DNA of 64,000 nt from Gordonia phthalatica (lineage in GTDB: Bacteria > Actinomycetota > Actinomycetes > Mycobacteriales > Mycobacteriaceae): the NCBI RefSeq assembly GCF_001305675.1, contig NZ_CP011853.1:3162001-3226000 (forward strand), given 5' to 3'. This document shows, piece after piece, positions 50,928-60,175 of the stretch. The position numbers and the translations under genes were made by a program. The number at the start of each line of letters is the position of its first letter. The first letter of the stretch is position 1. The notes under the pieces were generated by a model. That model had not been told where the DNA came from. It did no database searches and saw only the letters and a program-made list of their open reading frames with translations.

Positions 50928-51046
50928 CCGCAGATGCGTCTCCCCACGACACCATCCGCGTCTGCCGACGACATCTGCGTCGTCCGGGACGACGCAACGG
51001 TCGGTGGGAGACGCGGATACGACGGATGGCCGCAGATGCGTCTCCC
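50928..51046. repeat. direct repeats flanking an imperfect inverted repeat
   Basis: A 17-bp direct repeat CCGCAGATGCGTCTCCC at 50928-50944 and 51030-51046 flanks nested inverted repeats: ATCCGCGTCT...AGACGCGGAT outside, and TGCGTCGTCC-G-GGACGACGCA in the centre (near 50977-50997). It fills the gap between mycoredoxin and uvrD2. It could be a miniature repeat element or a regulatory structure. Confidence 0.65.
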
Positions 51047-51062
51047 GGCGACGCGAAGGAGG

Positions 51063-51323
51063 CTACGCCCTGCCGATCTTGGTCAGCACGTCGCCGACCG
51101 ACGGGTTGGTGGCGGTGGAGCCGTCGGCGAACAGGGCCGTCGGGACGACGTGGTTGCCGTTGTTGACGCTGCCGACGAACTCGGCGGCCTCGGGCGTGTC
51201 CTCGATGTCGATCTCGGTGTACTCGACGCCCTCGCGCGCGAGACCGGTCTTGAGCCGGATGCAGAACGGGCACCACGAGGTGGTGTACAGGGTCAGTTCC
51301 GGGGTTGCTGCCGCATCACTCAT
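51063..51323 (-). CDS. mrx1: mycoredoxin Mrx1
   Basis: An 86-residue glutaredoxin-like protein: LYTTSWCPFCIRLKTGL with the CxxC site, FVGSVNNGNHVVPT (cis-Pro loop), and ADGSTATNPS. Mycoredoxins reduce mycothiol-mixed disulfides. The active site is CPFC, where M. tuberculosis Mrx1 has CGYC. ATG 51323 is chosen over an upstream in-frame ATG. Confidence 0.92.
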   Translation of the reverse strand: MSDAAATPELTLYTTSWCPFCIRLKTGLAREGVEYTEIDIEDTPEAAEFVGSVNNGNHVVPTALFADGSTATNPSVGDVLTKIGRA

Positions 51324-51395
51324 ACCGCAATTGCAGCACATCGGGCCGTCGTGCGGCGACACGAGTCGGGCACGCCACAGGGAATCGCCTCGCCG

Positions 51396-52310
51396 TCAGG
51401 GCCGCGGGGCGTGCGCCCACGCGGTGATCAGACTGCGGGCGATGGAGATGGACCCCGGCAGCTTCAGCGGGACGTCGTCGTCGCCTGCACCCCAGTCGCC
51501 GCCCCGATCGAGCGCCGCCAGCACCTCGTCGCGGTGGAACCAGCGGGCGTCGCCGAGTTCGCCGTCGCGCAGGACCAGCGGCGCGGTCGGGTCGCCGACC
51601 GCCTCGAACCCCAGCATCAGCGACCGCGGGAACGGCCAGGGCTGCGAGCCGAGGTAGTTCGGCGAGTGGACGTGGATGCCCGCCTCCTCGAAGACCTCGC
51701 GGCGCACGCACTGCTCCAGCGACTCGCCGGGTTCGACGAAGCCGGCGAGCGTGGAGAACCAGCGGTCCGGCCACACGGTCTGCCTGCCGAGCAGCACTTG
51801 GTCGGCGCCGTCGTGGATCACCATGATGACGGCCGGGTCGGTGCGCGGATACTCCTCGGCGCCGGTCTCCGGATCGCGTCGCAGCCAGCCGCCCTGGGTC
51901 AGCTCCAGTGCCTTGCCGTCGATCGGCGAGTATCCGGTGGTGCGATGCCAGTTCAGCAGACCGAGCGCCGTCGCCAGCAGGCCGGCGCCGTCGGAGGTGA
52001 GCTTGTCTGCGCCCGAACGCGGTTCGGCGACCGGTTCGGGGACCTCGTCGACGCGCAGCGCCCACCGGTCACTGCCCGCGACGCCGAGGAAGACCGCACC
52101 CGGGACCGGCTCGGCACCCAGATCGGCGGCGGAGACCCAGCGGAGAGTGCCGTCGTCGTTGACCGGGAACTGTCCGCGGTGGTCGACGAGGAGTACCCGG
52201 GCGCTCGGCCAGCCCGCGATGAGCCGGTCGGGGTCCTTGCGGACGAGGGCCGCGCGGTCGAACTCGGCGCGGGACAGGATGGGCGGTTCACGGAACTCGA
52301 AGGTCGCCAT
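51396..52310 (-). CDS. nudC: NAD+ diphosphatase NudC
   Basis: A 304-residue Nudix hydrolase. The Nudix box is GFVEPGESLEQCVRREVFEE followed by AGI, then the NADH-pyrophosphatase tag SQPWPFPRS. It cleaves NAD(H) to NMN(H) and AMP. No CxxC pairs are present, so the zinc ribbon of the E. coli enzyme is missing, as I recall for mycobacteria. The ATG overlaps the stop of the channel gene by one base. Confidence 0.92.
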   Translation of the reverse strand: MATFEFREPPILSRAEFDRAALVRKDPDRLIAGWPSARVLLVDHRGQFPVNDDGTLRWVSAADLGAEPVPGAVFLGVAGSDRWALRVDEVPEPVAEPRSGADKLTSDGAGLLATALGLLNWHRTTGYSPIDGKALELTQGGWLRRDPETGAEEYPRTDPAVIMVIHDGADQVLLGRQTVWPDRWFSTLAGFVEPGESLEQCVRREVFEEAGIHVHSPNYLGSQPWPFPRSLMLGFEAVGDPTAPLVLRDGELGDARWFHRDEVLAALDRGGDWGAGDDDVPLKLPGSISIARSLITAWAHAPRP

Positions 52311-53374
52311 CAGGCCGGTCCGCCCTGGCGCACGTAGAGGAGACGGTCGCCGGCCTCGATCTCTTCGACCTCTTCGTCGCCGACGCGGTACAGCTTGCCC
52401 GCCCGGACGACGCCGAGGACGAGGTCCTTGGTGTGCGCGGGCGACCCGCCGGTCTCGGAGGGCTCCACCTCGCGTTCGGCGATGGCGTATCCCTCCTCCG
52501 GGCTGAGCAGGTCCTCCACCACCTCCACGACGGACGGCGTGATGGTCGCGATGCCGAGCAGACGGCCCGCGGTCTCCGACGAGACGACCACCGAGTTGGC
52601 GCCGGACTGGCGCATCAGGTGGGTGTTCTCGGACTCGTTGATGGAGGCGACGATCTTGGCGTGCCCGTTGATCTCACGGGCCGTCAGGGTCGCGAGGACC
52701 GCCGTGTCGTCGCGGTTCGCGGCGACGACGATCGCGGCCGCGTGCTGGACGCCGGCCAGGCGCAGGACGTCGGACTTGGTCGCGTCGCCGCGAACGGTCA
52801 CCAGACCGTGCGCATTGGCGACGTCGAGCGCCGCCTGGTCCTTGTCGACGATCACGATCTCCGCGGGTTTGCCGCCGTCGGCGATCACCGCGTCGACCGC
52901 GGTACGGCCCTTGGTGCCGTAGCCGATCACGATCGTGTGGTTGCGCACCCGGTTCCTCCAGTTCTGGATCTTCATCGCCTGGCGCGAACGCTCGGTCAGC
53001 ACTTCGAGGGTCGTGCCGATGAGCACGATCAGGAAGAGGACGCGCAGCGGGGTGATGAAGATGATGTTGATCAGTCGCGCCGACTCGGTGATCGGAGTGA
53101 TGTCGCCGTAGCCGGTGGTCGACAGCGTCACGGACGTGTAATAGAGCGCGTCGATGTAGGACATCTCGCCCTCTTTGGCGTCGATGTACCCGTCGCGGTC
53201 GAGGTAGACGATGACCGAGCAGACGAACAGCGCGGCCAGCGCCCACAGCACACGGCGGCCGATGGCGCGCGCCGGACTCTTCTCGCTCTCCGGGATCCGA
53301 ACGACGCCGACGAGCGCGTAGTCCGGTTCGTCTACCAGCCCGCCGCCTTGTCGACGGCGCAATCGCTTACGCAC
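52310..53374 (-). CDS. potassium channel with RCK (TrkA-N/TrkA-C) domain
   Basis: A 354-residue protein. Two transmembrane helices (about 43-60 and 106-125) flank the selectivity filter TTGYGD. The RCK nucleotide-binding domain begins VIGYGTKGRTAVD with an acidic IVIVDKD strand, and a C-terminal TrkA-C-like domain follows. It is a ligand-gated K+ channel of the MthK type. The GTG start lies 9 bp after the adnB stop; it is coupled to nudC. Confidence 0.9.
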   Translation of the reverse strand: MRKRLRRRQGGGLVDEPDYALVGVVRIPESEKSPARAIGRRVLWALAALFVCSVIVYLDRDGYIDAKEGEMSYIDALYYTSVTLSTTGYGDITPITESARLINIIFITPLRVLFLIVLIGTTLEVLTERSRQAMKIQNWRNRVRNHTIVIGYGTKGRTAVDAVIADGGKPAEIVIVDKDQAALDVANAHGLVTVRGDATKSDVLRLAGVQHAAAIVVAANRDDTAVLATLTAREINGHAKIVASINESENTHLMRQSGANSVVVSSETAGRLLGIATITPSVVEVVEDLLSPEEGYAIAEREVEPSETGGSPAHTKDLVLGVVRAGKLYRVGDEEVEEIEAGDRLLYVRQGGPA

Positions 53375-53383
53375 ATCTGGAGG

Positions 53384-56300
53384 CTACTGCATCCGCTCGG
53401 TCAGCATTCGCGCAAGCGCGTCCGGGCCGGGCAGATCCGCGGGTTCGAGAGTGAAGTCGTGTCGGACGTAGACGAATGCCGCGCGAACCCTGTCGAGCGG
53501 GATCCCGGACAGCTGCGACCACGCGACCCGATAGGCGGCGAGCTGGATGAACAGCGCTTTCCGCTTGGCGGGTTCGGGGACCGCGCCGGTCTTCCAGTCC
53601 ACCACCAGCGCGCCGTCGCCGTCGGCGAAGACCGCGTCAATCCGACCGCGGACCACCGTGGAGCCGATGACGGTCTCGAATCCCACCTCCACCTCCTGCG
53701 GTGTGCGGTCGGCCCACGGCGACGCCAAGAACTTGCTGCGCAGCAGATCCAGGTCGTCTTCGACGGCGCCGGCCGCCGCGTCGGCGGCACCGGGCAGCTC
53801 GTCGACGTCGAGCAGCCGGGTGGCGCCGAACCGGCGTTCCACCCAGGCGTGGAACGCGGTGCCGCGGCGCGCCATCGGGTTGGGGCGATACGGGACGGGT
53901 CGACGCAGCCGCGCGGCGAACGCCTCCTCATCGGAGTCGAGTTCCACCAGCTGGCTCACCGACAGGTGCCCGGGGAGCTCCACGTCGACGACGGGGTCGA
54001 CCGTCTGCGCCTTCTCCTCCAGCAGGACCGTCACCTCCCGCTGCCATTCGCGGGCGTCGAGGTCGGTGGGTTCGGCGTCGGCGACGGCGAACAGCGCGCG
54101 TTCGGCGCGGGCCGCGGCGACCAGTTCCGCAGCGGCCACCATCGGCGCCCGCCGATCGCCGAGGAGATCCACCGGCCAGTCGACGCTGATCTGCTGCTCG
54201 GTGAGCGGGTTGCTCGCATCCGGCGCGGGCGGCGGCGCGTCGACGTCGATCGACAGGCCGCTCGGATCCGCGCGGTCGCCCGCCGCTCCCGCGGCGCCGT
54301 CCGCCACCAGTGCGGCGAGCTCGGTGTAGAACTCGGATCCGCCGCGCGGTTTGTCACCCGTCTCGGACCAGTGGTGCGCCGACACGAGCAACGTGTGCTT
54401 GGCACGGGTGAGGGCCACGTACAGCAGGCGCCGGTCCTCTTCCAGGCGCCGCTCCCCGATCGCCGCCTTGTGATCGTCGATCGCCTGCTCCAGCTCCTTG
54501 CGATCGGAGACCTCGGTGAGGTCGAGCGGTGGGAAGCCCTCGTCGCCGTCTCGGGAGAGGTCGCCGCGGAGTTCGGCGGGCAACTCCTTCGCCGATCCCA
54601 GCCAGGTGGTCTCGGCCTTGCCGCTCGGGAAGATCCGGTCGGCGACGTGCGGCAGCGCCACCACATCCCATTCCAGGCCCTTGGCGGCGTGCACGGTGAG
54701 GATCTGCACGCGCTGCGCCGCCACCTCCACCTGCCCGGCTTCGAGGCCCTTCTCCACCACTTCGGCGGTCTCCAGAAACGAGAGCAGGCCCGGCAGGGTG
54801 GCGCCGGACCGTTCTGCGTAGTGCGTCACGTATTCGGCGAAGGCGTCGAGGTGCTCGCGACCGGTCACCTCGCCGCGCATCCGACGGGCCCGGATCTGTG
54901 CCTCCACCGCGACGCCGATGGTCTGCTCGACGTCGGCGACGAGTTCGGGCAGCGGCTGCCCGATCCGCCGTCGCAGGCTCTCCAACTGGGCGCCGAAGGT
55001 GGTGATCCGCTCGTACCCCGCCGCGCTATACCGGCTGGGGTCGCCGGGATCGGCGAGGGCGTCGCACAGGCCCGCGGAGTCGACGGCCTCGCCCGGCAGC
55101 GCGGCGTCGAGGGCGTCGTCGAGTGCTTCTCGGCTGGTCACGGCGCCGGTCGTCGGAGCTCCGGTGCCCGCGGTCAGTTCGCGGGCACGGCGCCACAGGG
55201 CGGCCAGGTCCGCGGCGCCGAGCTGCCAGCGTGCTCCGGTGAGCAGTCGCACGGCGGCGGTCCCGGCCATCGGATCGGCCATCAGCCGGAGGGTGGCGAC
55301 GATGTCGGTGATCTCCGGGACGTGGAGCAGCCCGCCGATGCCGACCACTTCGGCGGGGATGCCGCGACGTTCGAGTTCTGCGGCCAGCGGTGCCGAGTCC
55401 TCGTTGCGGCGCACCAGGATCGCGGTGGTGGGCGGCGCGGTCTCATCGCGTTCGGCCGCCCGGTAGTAGTCCTCGATGCGGTCGGCGATCCACTCGCGCT
55501 CGTCGATCACCGTCTCGGTCAGCGCCAGTCGGACCGTGCCCGCCGGCGCGTCGGGACGCGGGCGCAGGACGCTCACCGGCACGCCGCGGCGGCGCAGCTC
55601 CTCGGAGCTCTCGTTCGCGAGGTACAGGGCGTTGACGCAGTTGCGCCAGCTGGTCAGCAGTTCTCGACGCGGGGCGTCGCGGCTGTCCGCGCGGGGGAAG
55701 TCGCGGGCGAATCGCGGCAGGTTGGCGGCCGATGCGCCGCGCCAGCCGTAGATGGACTGGATCGGGTCGCCGACCGCGGTCACCGCAATGGGCCTGCGAC
55801 CGGCGACGGCGTGGCCGCCGAACAGCGACGACAGCAGGATCCGCTGCGAGTGGCCGGTGTCCTGGTACTCGTCCAGGAGCACCGCGCGGATGCTCGCGCG
55901 TTCGGCGTCGACCACTTCGGGGTGCGTCGCGACGAGTCGGGCGGCCAGCGACATCTGACTGCCGAAGTCGAGGGCGCCCTGCGCGGCCATCGCCTCCCTC
56001 AGGGCGATGACGAGCGGGATCAGCTCCCGGCGCTCGTCCATCACCGCCTGAATCTTCCGCAGGTTCTGGCTCGGTTCCGCCCGCTGCCCCTTCCCCTTGG
56101 GGAGGGTGTCGATCATCCGGTACAGGTCCTCGCCCGCGGCCTGCAGCTCCTCGACGTCGACGAGGTGCTCGGCCATCTCCGAGTACAGCCGCAGCACCGC
56201 TTCGGTGACCGACGACGGCACTTTGCTGGTGGTCAGTGCTCCCGGCCAGGTGGTGACGACCGAGAACGCGAGCTGCCACAGCTCGGTCTCGGAGAGGAGT

Positions 56301-56746
56301 GTGGCCGTCGGTTCGACGGGGAGCAGCAGGCCGTAGTCGGCGATCAGGCGTCCGGCGTAGGCGTGATAGGTGCTGACCTCGGCGTCCGCGCTGCGGAGCC
56401 GGCTCGCGAGTTCGCCGCCCGGATCCCATTCGAGGAGCGCCGGGCTGCCCGCGAGCATCGACAGGCGGCGACGGATGCGTGCTGCCAGCTCGCTGGCGGC
56501 CTTGCGGGTGAAGGTGAGGCCGAGGATCTCCTCCGGGCCGACGAGGCGGTTGGCGACCAGCCACACCACGCGCGACGCCATGGTCTCGGTCTTGCCCGCA
56601 CCGGCGCCCGCGACCACGAGCATCGGTTCGAGCGGTGCCTCGATGACCTCGATCTGTTCGTCGGTGGGCGGCGGCAGTCCCAGCGCGGCGGCGAGCGAGC
56701 GGGCGCCGATCATCGGTCGGCGATCAGCGTGAACCGTGTCAGTCAT
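53384..56746 (-). CDS. adnB: AdnB-type helicase-nuclease (UvrD/RecB family)
   Basis: 1120 residues. The N-terminal SF1A helicase carries Walker A GAGAGKT, DEYQDT, GDPIQSIYGWRGA, and HAAKGLEWDVVAL. The C-terminal RecB-like nuclease has RRGTAFHAWVERRF (His), RIDAVF (Asp), VVDWKTG (Asp-x-Lys) and QLAAYR. With AdnA it resects double-strand ends. ATG 56746 overlaps the adnA stop by 8 bp. Confidence 0.93.
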   Translation of the reverse strand: MTDTVHADRRPMIGARSLAAALGLPPPTDEQIEVIEAPLEPMLVVAGAGAGKTETMASRVVWLVANRLVGPEEILGLTFTRKAASELAARIRRRLSMLAGSPALLEWDPGGELASRLRSADAEVSTYHAYAGRLIADYGLLLPVEPTATLLSETELWQLAFSVVTTWPGALTTSKVPSSVTEAVLRLYSEMAEHLVDVEELQAAGEDLYRMIDTLPKGKGQRAEPSQNLRKIQAVMDERRELIPLVIALREAMAAQGALDFGSQMSLAARLVATHPEVVDAERASIRAVLLDEYQDTGHSQRILLSSLFGGHAVAGRRPIAVTAVGDPIQSIYGWRGASAANLPRFARDFPRADSRDAPRRELLTSWRNCVNALYLANESSEELRRRGVPVSVLRPRPDAPAGTVRLALTETVIDEREWIADRIEDYYRAAERDETAPPTTAILVRRNEDSAPLAAELERRGIPAEVVGIGGLLHVPEITDIVATLRLMADPMAGTAAVRLLTGARWQLGAADLAALWRRARELTAGTGAPTTGAVTSREALDDALDAALPGEAVDSAGLCDALADPGDPSRYSAAGYERITTFGAQLESLRRRIGQPLPELVADVEQTIGVAVEAQIRARRMRGEVTGREHLDAFAEYVTHYAERSGATLPGLLSFLETAEVVEKGLEAGQVEVAAQRVQILTVHAAKGLEWDVVALPHVADRIFPSGKAETTWLGSAKELPAELRGDLSRDGDEGFPPLDLTEVSDRKELEQAIDDHKAAIGERRLEEDRRLLYVALTRAKHTLLVSAHHWSETGDKPRGGSEFYTELAALVADGAAGAAGDRADPSGLSIDVDAPPPAPDASNPLTEQQISVDWPVDLLGDRRAPMVAAAELVAAARAERALFAVADAEPTDLDAREWQREVTVLLEEKAQTVDPVVDVELPGHLSVSQLVELDSDEEAFAARLRRPVPYRPNPMARRGTAFHAWVERRFGATRLLDVDELPGAADAAAGAVEDDLDLLRSKFLASPWADRTPQEVEVGFETVIGSTVVRGRIDAVFADGDGALVVDWKTGAVPEPAKRKALFIQLAAYRVAWSQLSGIPLDRVRAAFVYVRHDFTLEPADLPGPDALARMLTERMQ

Positions 56747-59700
56747 CGATGACCGCCTTCCCCCGCAGCTGTGCCGGGCACGACTGCTGCAATCCGCAGT
56801 GCGAGCATCCGCTGTTGGGCGTCGCCGTGAACACCGGGCCGATGCTGGCCCGTGCCGCACCGCGCACCACCTCGGTCCACTCCTGGACCTGTTCGGCGGT
56901 GAGCGGCGACTGGGTCCGCTCGGCGGCTCCCGTCTTCTTGTTCGAGTTCGCGACGTAGACCAGGCGGCCGCCGCCGGGTTCCCGCCCCTGCAACTGCAGC
57001 GCCAACTGGTAGGTCGCGAGCTGCGGATGCTCTTCGGCGTCGACCGCGCGGACCGGGTTCTTCCCGGTCTTCACGTCGACGATCACCGGTCGACCCTGCG
57101 AGTCCGTCTCCAGGCGGTCGATCCGGCCCACCAGCCGCACCGGCAGCAGGGCGTTGCCGCGGTCGTCGACGCCGGTCGGCAGCGTGGCGTCGACCTCCAC
57201 CTCCACCCCGGCCTCGGTGAGCTGATCCCGCGAGATCCGGAGCCAGTCGCGGAAATTGGTCAGCATCCCCTCGGCGCGTTCGAGTTCGCGATCGCTGTAC
57301 CACTGGGCGGGCGAGGCCACCCGCTCCCACACCTCGTGCAGGGCGGCGTTGACCTCGGCGCGGTCGAGCTTGCCCGCGACCGCCTGCACCAGCGTGTGGA
57401 CGAGGGTTCCGGTGAGCGCCTGCTCGGCGTCGCCGTCGCGGCCGCCGTTGCGTTCCAGCATCCACCGCAGGGAGCAGCGGGTCAGCGCGTCGATGTTCGA
57501 CGGCGACAGCGTCCGCGGCCCGTTCTCCGGGGTCCACAGCGGAGTCTGGGAACTGGGTCCCATCAGACCGAACCAGTCGGCGGGGGCGGCGCCCGGTACC
57601 CCGGCCTGAGCGAGATCGGCCAGCAGCGCCGCCGCCACCCGGGTCCGTTCGTCCGGTCCGCCCTCGGCGTCCGCACCGGCGACCGCGACGGCCCTCAGTT
57701 CGGCGACCAGCGACGGCAAGGACAGCACGCGTCGCACACCGGGATCCAGCGGGACCTCGTCGTCGCCGGGCGCCTCGGTGCCGCCGTCCGCGCCGTAGCC
57801 GCCGAGGGCGTCGGCGATCTCGGGGACGAAGCGCGACGGGGAGGCGTCACCGCTGCCGTCCTCGATGGCCGTCACCATCAGTCGGCGTCGCGCTCGACTG
57901 CACGCCACCAGCAGCAGCCGACGTTCGTCGGCGAGCATCACCGAACCGCGGGCGATGGTGTCGACGGCGTCGGCGCCGACCCCGTCGAGCAGGTCGATCA
58001 GGGCCGGGGTGCCGAGGATGCTGCCTCGGCTGCGGAGCGACGGCCACAGTCCGTCGAGGACGCCCGAGACCGCCACCACCTCCCATTCGCGGCCGGACGC
58101 CGCGTGCGCGGAGACCACGGCCACCGATTCGGCGTCGGCCACCGCCATCCGCGATTCCCGCGGGATCTGCAGCTGACCGAGGTAGTCGATGAAGCCGAGC
58201 GCACCGGCCGCGGGCAGGTTGTCGGCGAAGTTCCCGGCGGCCTCGAACATGGCGAGCATCGCGTCCAGATCGCGGTCGGCCTGATCGCCGCCCCGACCGC
58301 CGCGCAGCGACTGCGCCGTCCAGCGTCGTTCCAAGCCGCTGGCCCGCCAGGCGCGCCACAGCATCTCCTCCACGCCGACGTGCGTCGCGTGTGCGACGCG
58401 GGCCGCGTCGATCACCTTCCGCAGGTGCTTGAGCGACAGCGACTCGAAGTCGGTGAGCCCGGTGAGGAGTTCGTCCATCCGCTCGGTGTCGGACAGTGCG
58501 ACGGCGAGCGAGGTCAGCGAGTCGATGTCGCGGTCGTGGCCGTCGTCGACGCGCCGGACACCGCGGCGCAGTCGTCGCAGCATGGTCGGGTCGGCGGTGC
58601 CGATCGGGCCGCTGAGGAGGGCCACCACCTCGTCGCCGTCGAGGGGTGCGCCGCCGGCCGCGACGCGCAGCACCAGGGTGAAGGCTTCGACGGCGCGTTG
58701 CCGGTGGATCGGAATGTCGCTCGCCGGGGTCGCCATCGGGACGCCGGCGGACGAGAAGGCGCGACGCAGCGCGGGCAGCGCTCGTGGCACCGAACGCACG
58801 ATCACCGCCATCTGCGACCACGGCACCCCGTCGAACAGGTGCGCGCGGCGCATCATGTCGGCGACCGCCGTCGCCTCCTTGGCACCCGAGGAGAACACCT
58901 GCACGCCCGCGCGGCCGGGATCGGACTCGTCGGCGGGCACCGGGTACGGGTGCGGTCGTGCGCCCGGCAGTCGCGACGCGAGCACGCGTCCGACCGCGGT
59001 GACCGATGGTCGGCTGCGGAAGCAGACGTCGAGCAGCACATCGCGGTCCGGGTCGTCCTCGGCGATCGAGTCCGCGAACTTGGAGTCGGCACCGCGGAAG
59101 CCGAACACCGACTGGTCGGTATCCGACGCGATCACCGCGGAGTCCGCGCCGGTTCCGAGGAGGCGGACGAGGAACGCGGCCTGCGGATCGAGGTGCTGGG
59201 CGTCGTCGACCAGCAGGTGTCGGATGCGATCGCGCTGACCGCGCAACACGTCCGGGTCGGTGGCGAACGCCGACAATGCGGATCCGATCAGCTCGGCGGC
59301 GTCGACGGCCGTCACGCTGGCCTCGGGCGCGTCGAGGCCGACCGCGCCGCGCAACAGCATCCCCTCCTCGTACTGCCGGAAGGCGTAGCCGGCGGCGACC
59401 CATTCGGGACGCTTGTGCCGCTCCCCCAGTTCGGTGAGGTCGGCGGGCCCCAGGCCGCGCTCCGACGCCCGCATCATCAGGTCGCGCAGGGCCTGCGCGA
59501 AACCGTCGGTGGTGAGTGCGGGTCGCAGCGACGGCGGCCAGTACGCCGCGCCGTCCTCGACGTCGCCCGCGAGGAGTTCACGCAGGATCACGTCCTGCTC
59601 CGACCCGGTGATCAGTCGCGGCGGCGGGTTGCCGTGGGCCTGCGCCTGCAGCCGCAGGACCGCGAACGCGTAGGAGTGAATGGTCCGCACGAGCGGTTCG

Positions 59701-60026
59701 CGGAGGGCGCCGCCGAGACGACCGCCCGCGGACAGCACCCGCCGGGTGATCTCCGACCGCAGCTGGCCCGCGGCCCGCCGGTTGGCGGCGAGCACCAGTA
59801 CCGACTCCGGCTCCACCTCCGGATCCAGCAGCCTGGCGACGGCGGCGTCGACGATCAACGCCGTCTTCCCCGTACCCGGACCGCCGTGCACGCGCCACGG
59901 CCGCCAGGGGTGCGCCGGGTCGGCCCGATGGCGCCCGTCGATCACAGCGGCCGCAGCCTCCGGCCACCGACGCGCGGCGTCGGCCGGTGCCGGGGCCGCG
60001 ACGAGTCGGGTGCCGGGTCTGGTCAT
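56739..60026 (-). CDS. adnA: AdnA-type helicase-nuclease subunit
   Basis: 1095 residues. Walker A-like GGPGTGKTALI, a helicase core with DDAQHLDPQ and SDTDQSVFGFRGA, then a PD-(D/E)XK nuclease (GTLVHTLVQAV, VGRIDRLE, VIVDVKTGK, QLATYQLAL). Cysteines in LTRCSLRW and SGCSHCGLQQSCPAQ look like an AddB-type Fe-S cluster. It is the partner of AdnB, encoded just downstream. Confidence 0.92.
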   Translation of the reverse strand: MTRPGTRLVAAPAPADAARRWPEAAAAVIDGRHRADPAHPWRPWRVHGGPGTGKTALIVDAAVARLLDPEVEPESVLVLAANRRAAGQLRSEITRRVLSAGGRLGGALREPLVRTIHSYAFAVLRLQAQAHGNPPPRLITGSEQDVILRELLAGDVEDGAAYWPPSLRPALTTDGFAQALRDLMMRASERGLGPADLTELGERHKRPEWVAAGYAFRQYEEGMLLRGAVGLDAPEASVTAVDAAELIGSALSAFATDPDVLRGQRDRIRHLLVDDAQHLDPQAAFLVRLLGTGADSAVIASDTDQSVFGFRGADSKFADSIAEDDPDRDVLLDVCFRSRPSVTAVGRVLASRLPGARPHPYPVPADESDPGRAGVQVFSSGAKEATAVADMMRRAHLFDGVPWSQMAVIVRSVPRALPALRRAFSSAGVPMATPASDIPIHRQRAVEAFTLVLRVAAGGAPLDGDEVVALLSGPIGTADPTMLRRLRRGVRRVDDGHDRDIDSLTSLAVALSDTERMDELLTGLTDFESLSLKHLRKVIDAARVAHATHVGVEEMLWRAWRASGLERRWTAQSLRGGRGGDQADRDLDAMLAMFEAAGNFADNLPAAGALGFIDYLGQLQIPRESRMAVADAESVAVVSAHAASGREWEVVAVSGVLDGLWPSLRSRGSILGTPALIDLLDGVGADAVDTIARGSVMLADERRLLLVACSRARRRLMVTAIEDGSGDASPSRFVPEIADALGGYGADGGTEAPGDDEVPLDPGVRRVLSLPSLVAELRAVAVAGADAEGGPDERTRVAAALLADLAQAGVPGAAPADWFGLMGPSSQTPLWTPENGPRTLSPSNIDALTRCSLRWMLERNGGRDGDAEQALTGTLVHTLVQAVAGKLDRAEVNAALHEVWERVASPAQWYSDRELERAEGMLTNFRDWLRISRDQLTEAGVEVEVDATLPTGVDDRGNALLPVRLVGRIDRLETDSQGRPVIVDVKTGKNPVRAVDAEEHPQLATYQLALQLQGREPGGGRLVYVANSNKKTGAAERTQSPLTAEQVQEWTEVVRGAARASIGPVFTATPNSGCSHCGLQQSCPAQLRGKAVIDD

Positions 60027-60162
60027 GACACCTATGCAATCACGCCGCTACGACATTTCCGGCCCGAGGTCCGTTGCCGAAGCCGGGCGTCCGGCCCTGG
60101 AGTGCCCAGCGACCTTAACGGCGGCTTAAATCAGGGATTCGAACGCCGTGCCGACTGAGGTC

Positions 60163-60168
60163 TACTGT
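60163..60168 (+). promoter_or_regulatory. -10 box, leaderless start of efeU-efeO
   Basis: TACTGT ends 7 nt before GTG 60176. No Shine-Dalgarno sequence is visible, so transcription probably starts at the GTG. Confidence 0.5.
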
Positions 60169-60175
60169 CCCTGAA

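Noticed and set aside
52433..56752. A 1439-codon open frame antisense to adnB and the channel gene, and a similar 1140-codon frame at 56736-60158 antisense to adnA
   Set aside because: Both are composition shadows; helicase and nuclease motifs are all on the minus strand.
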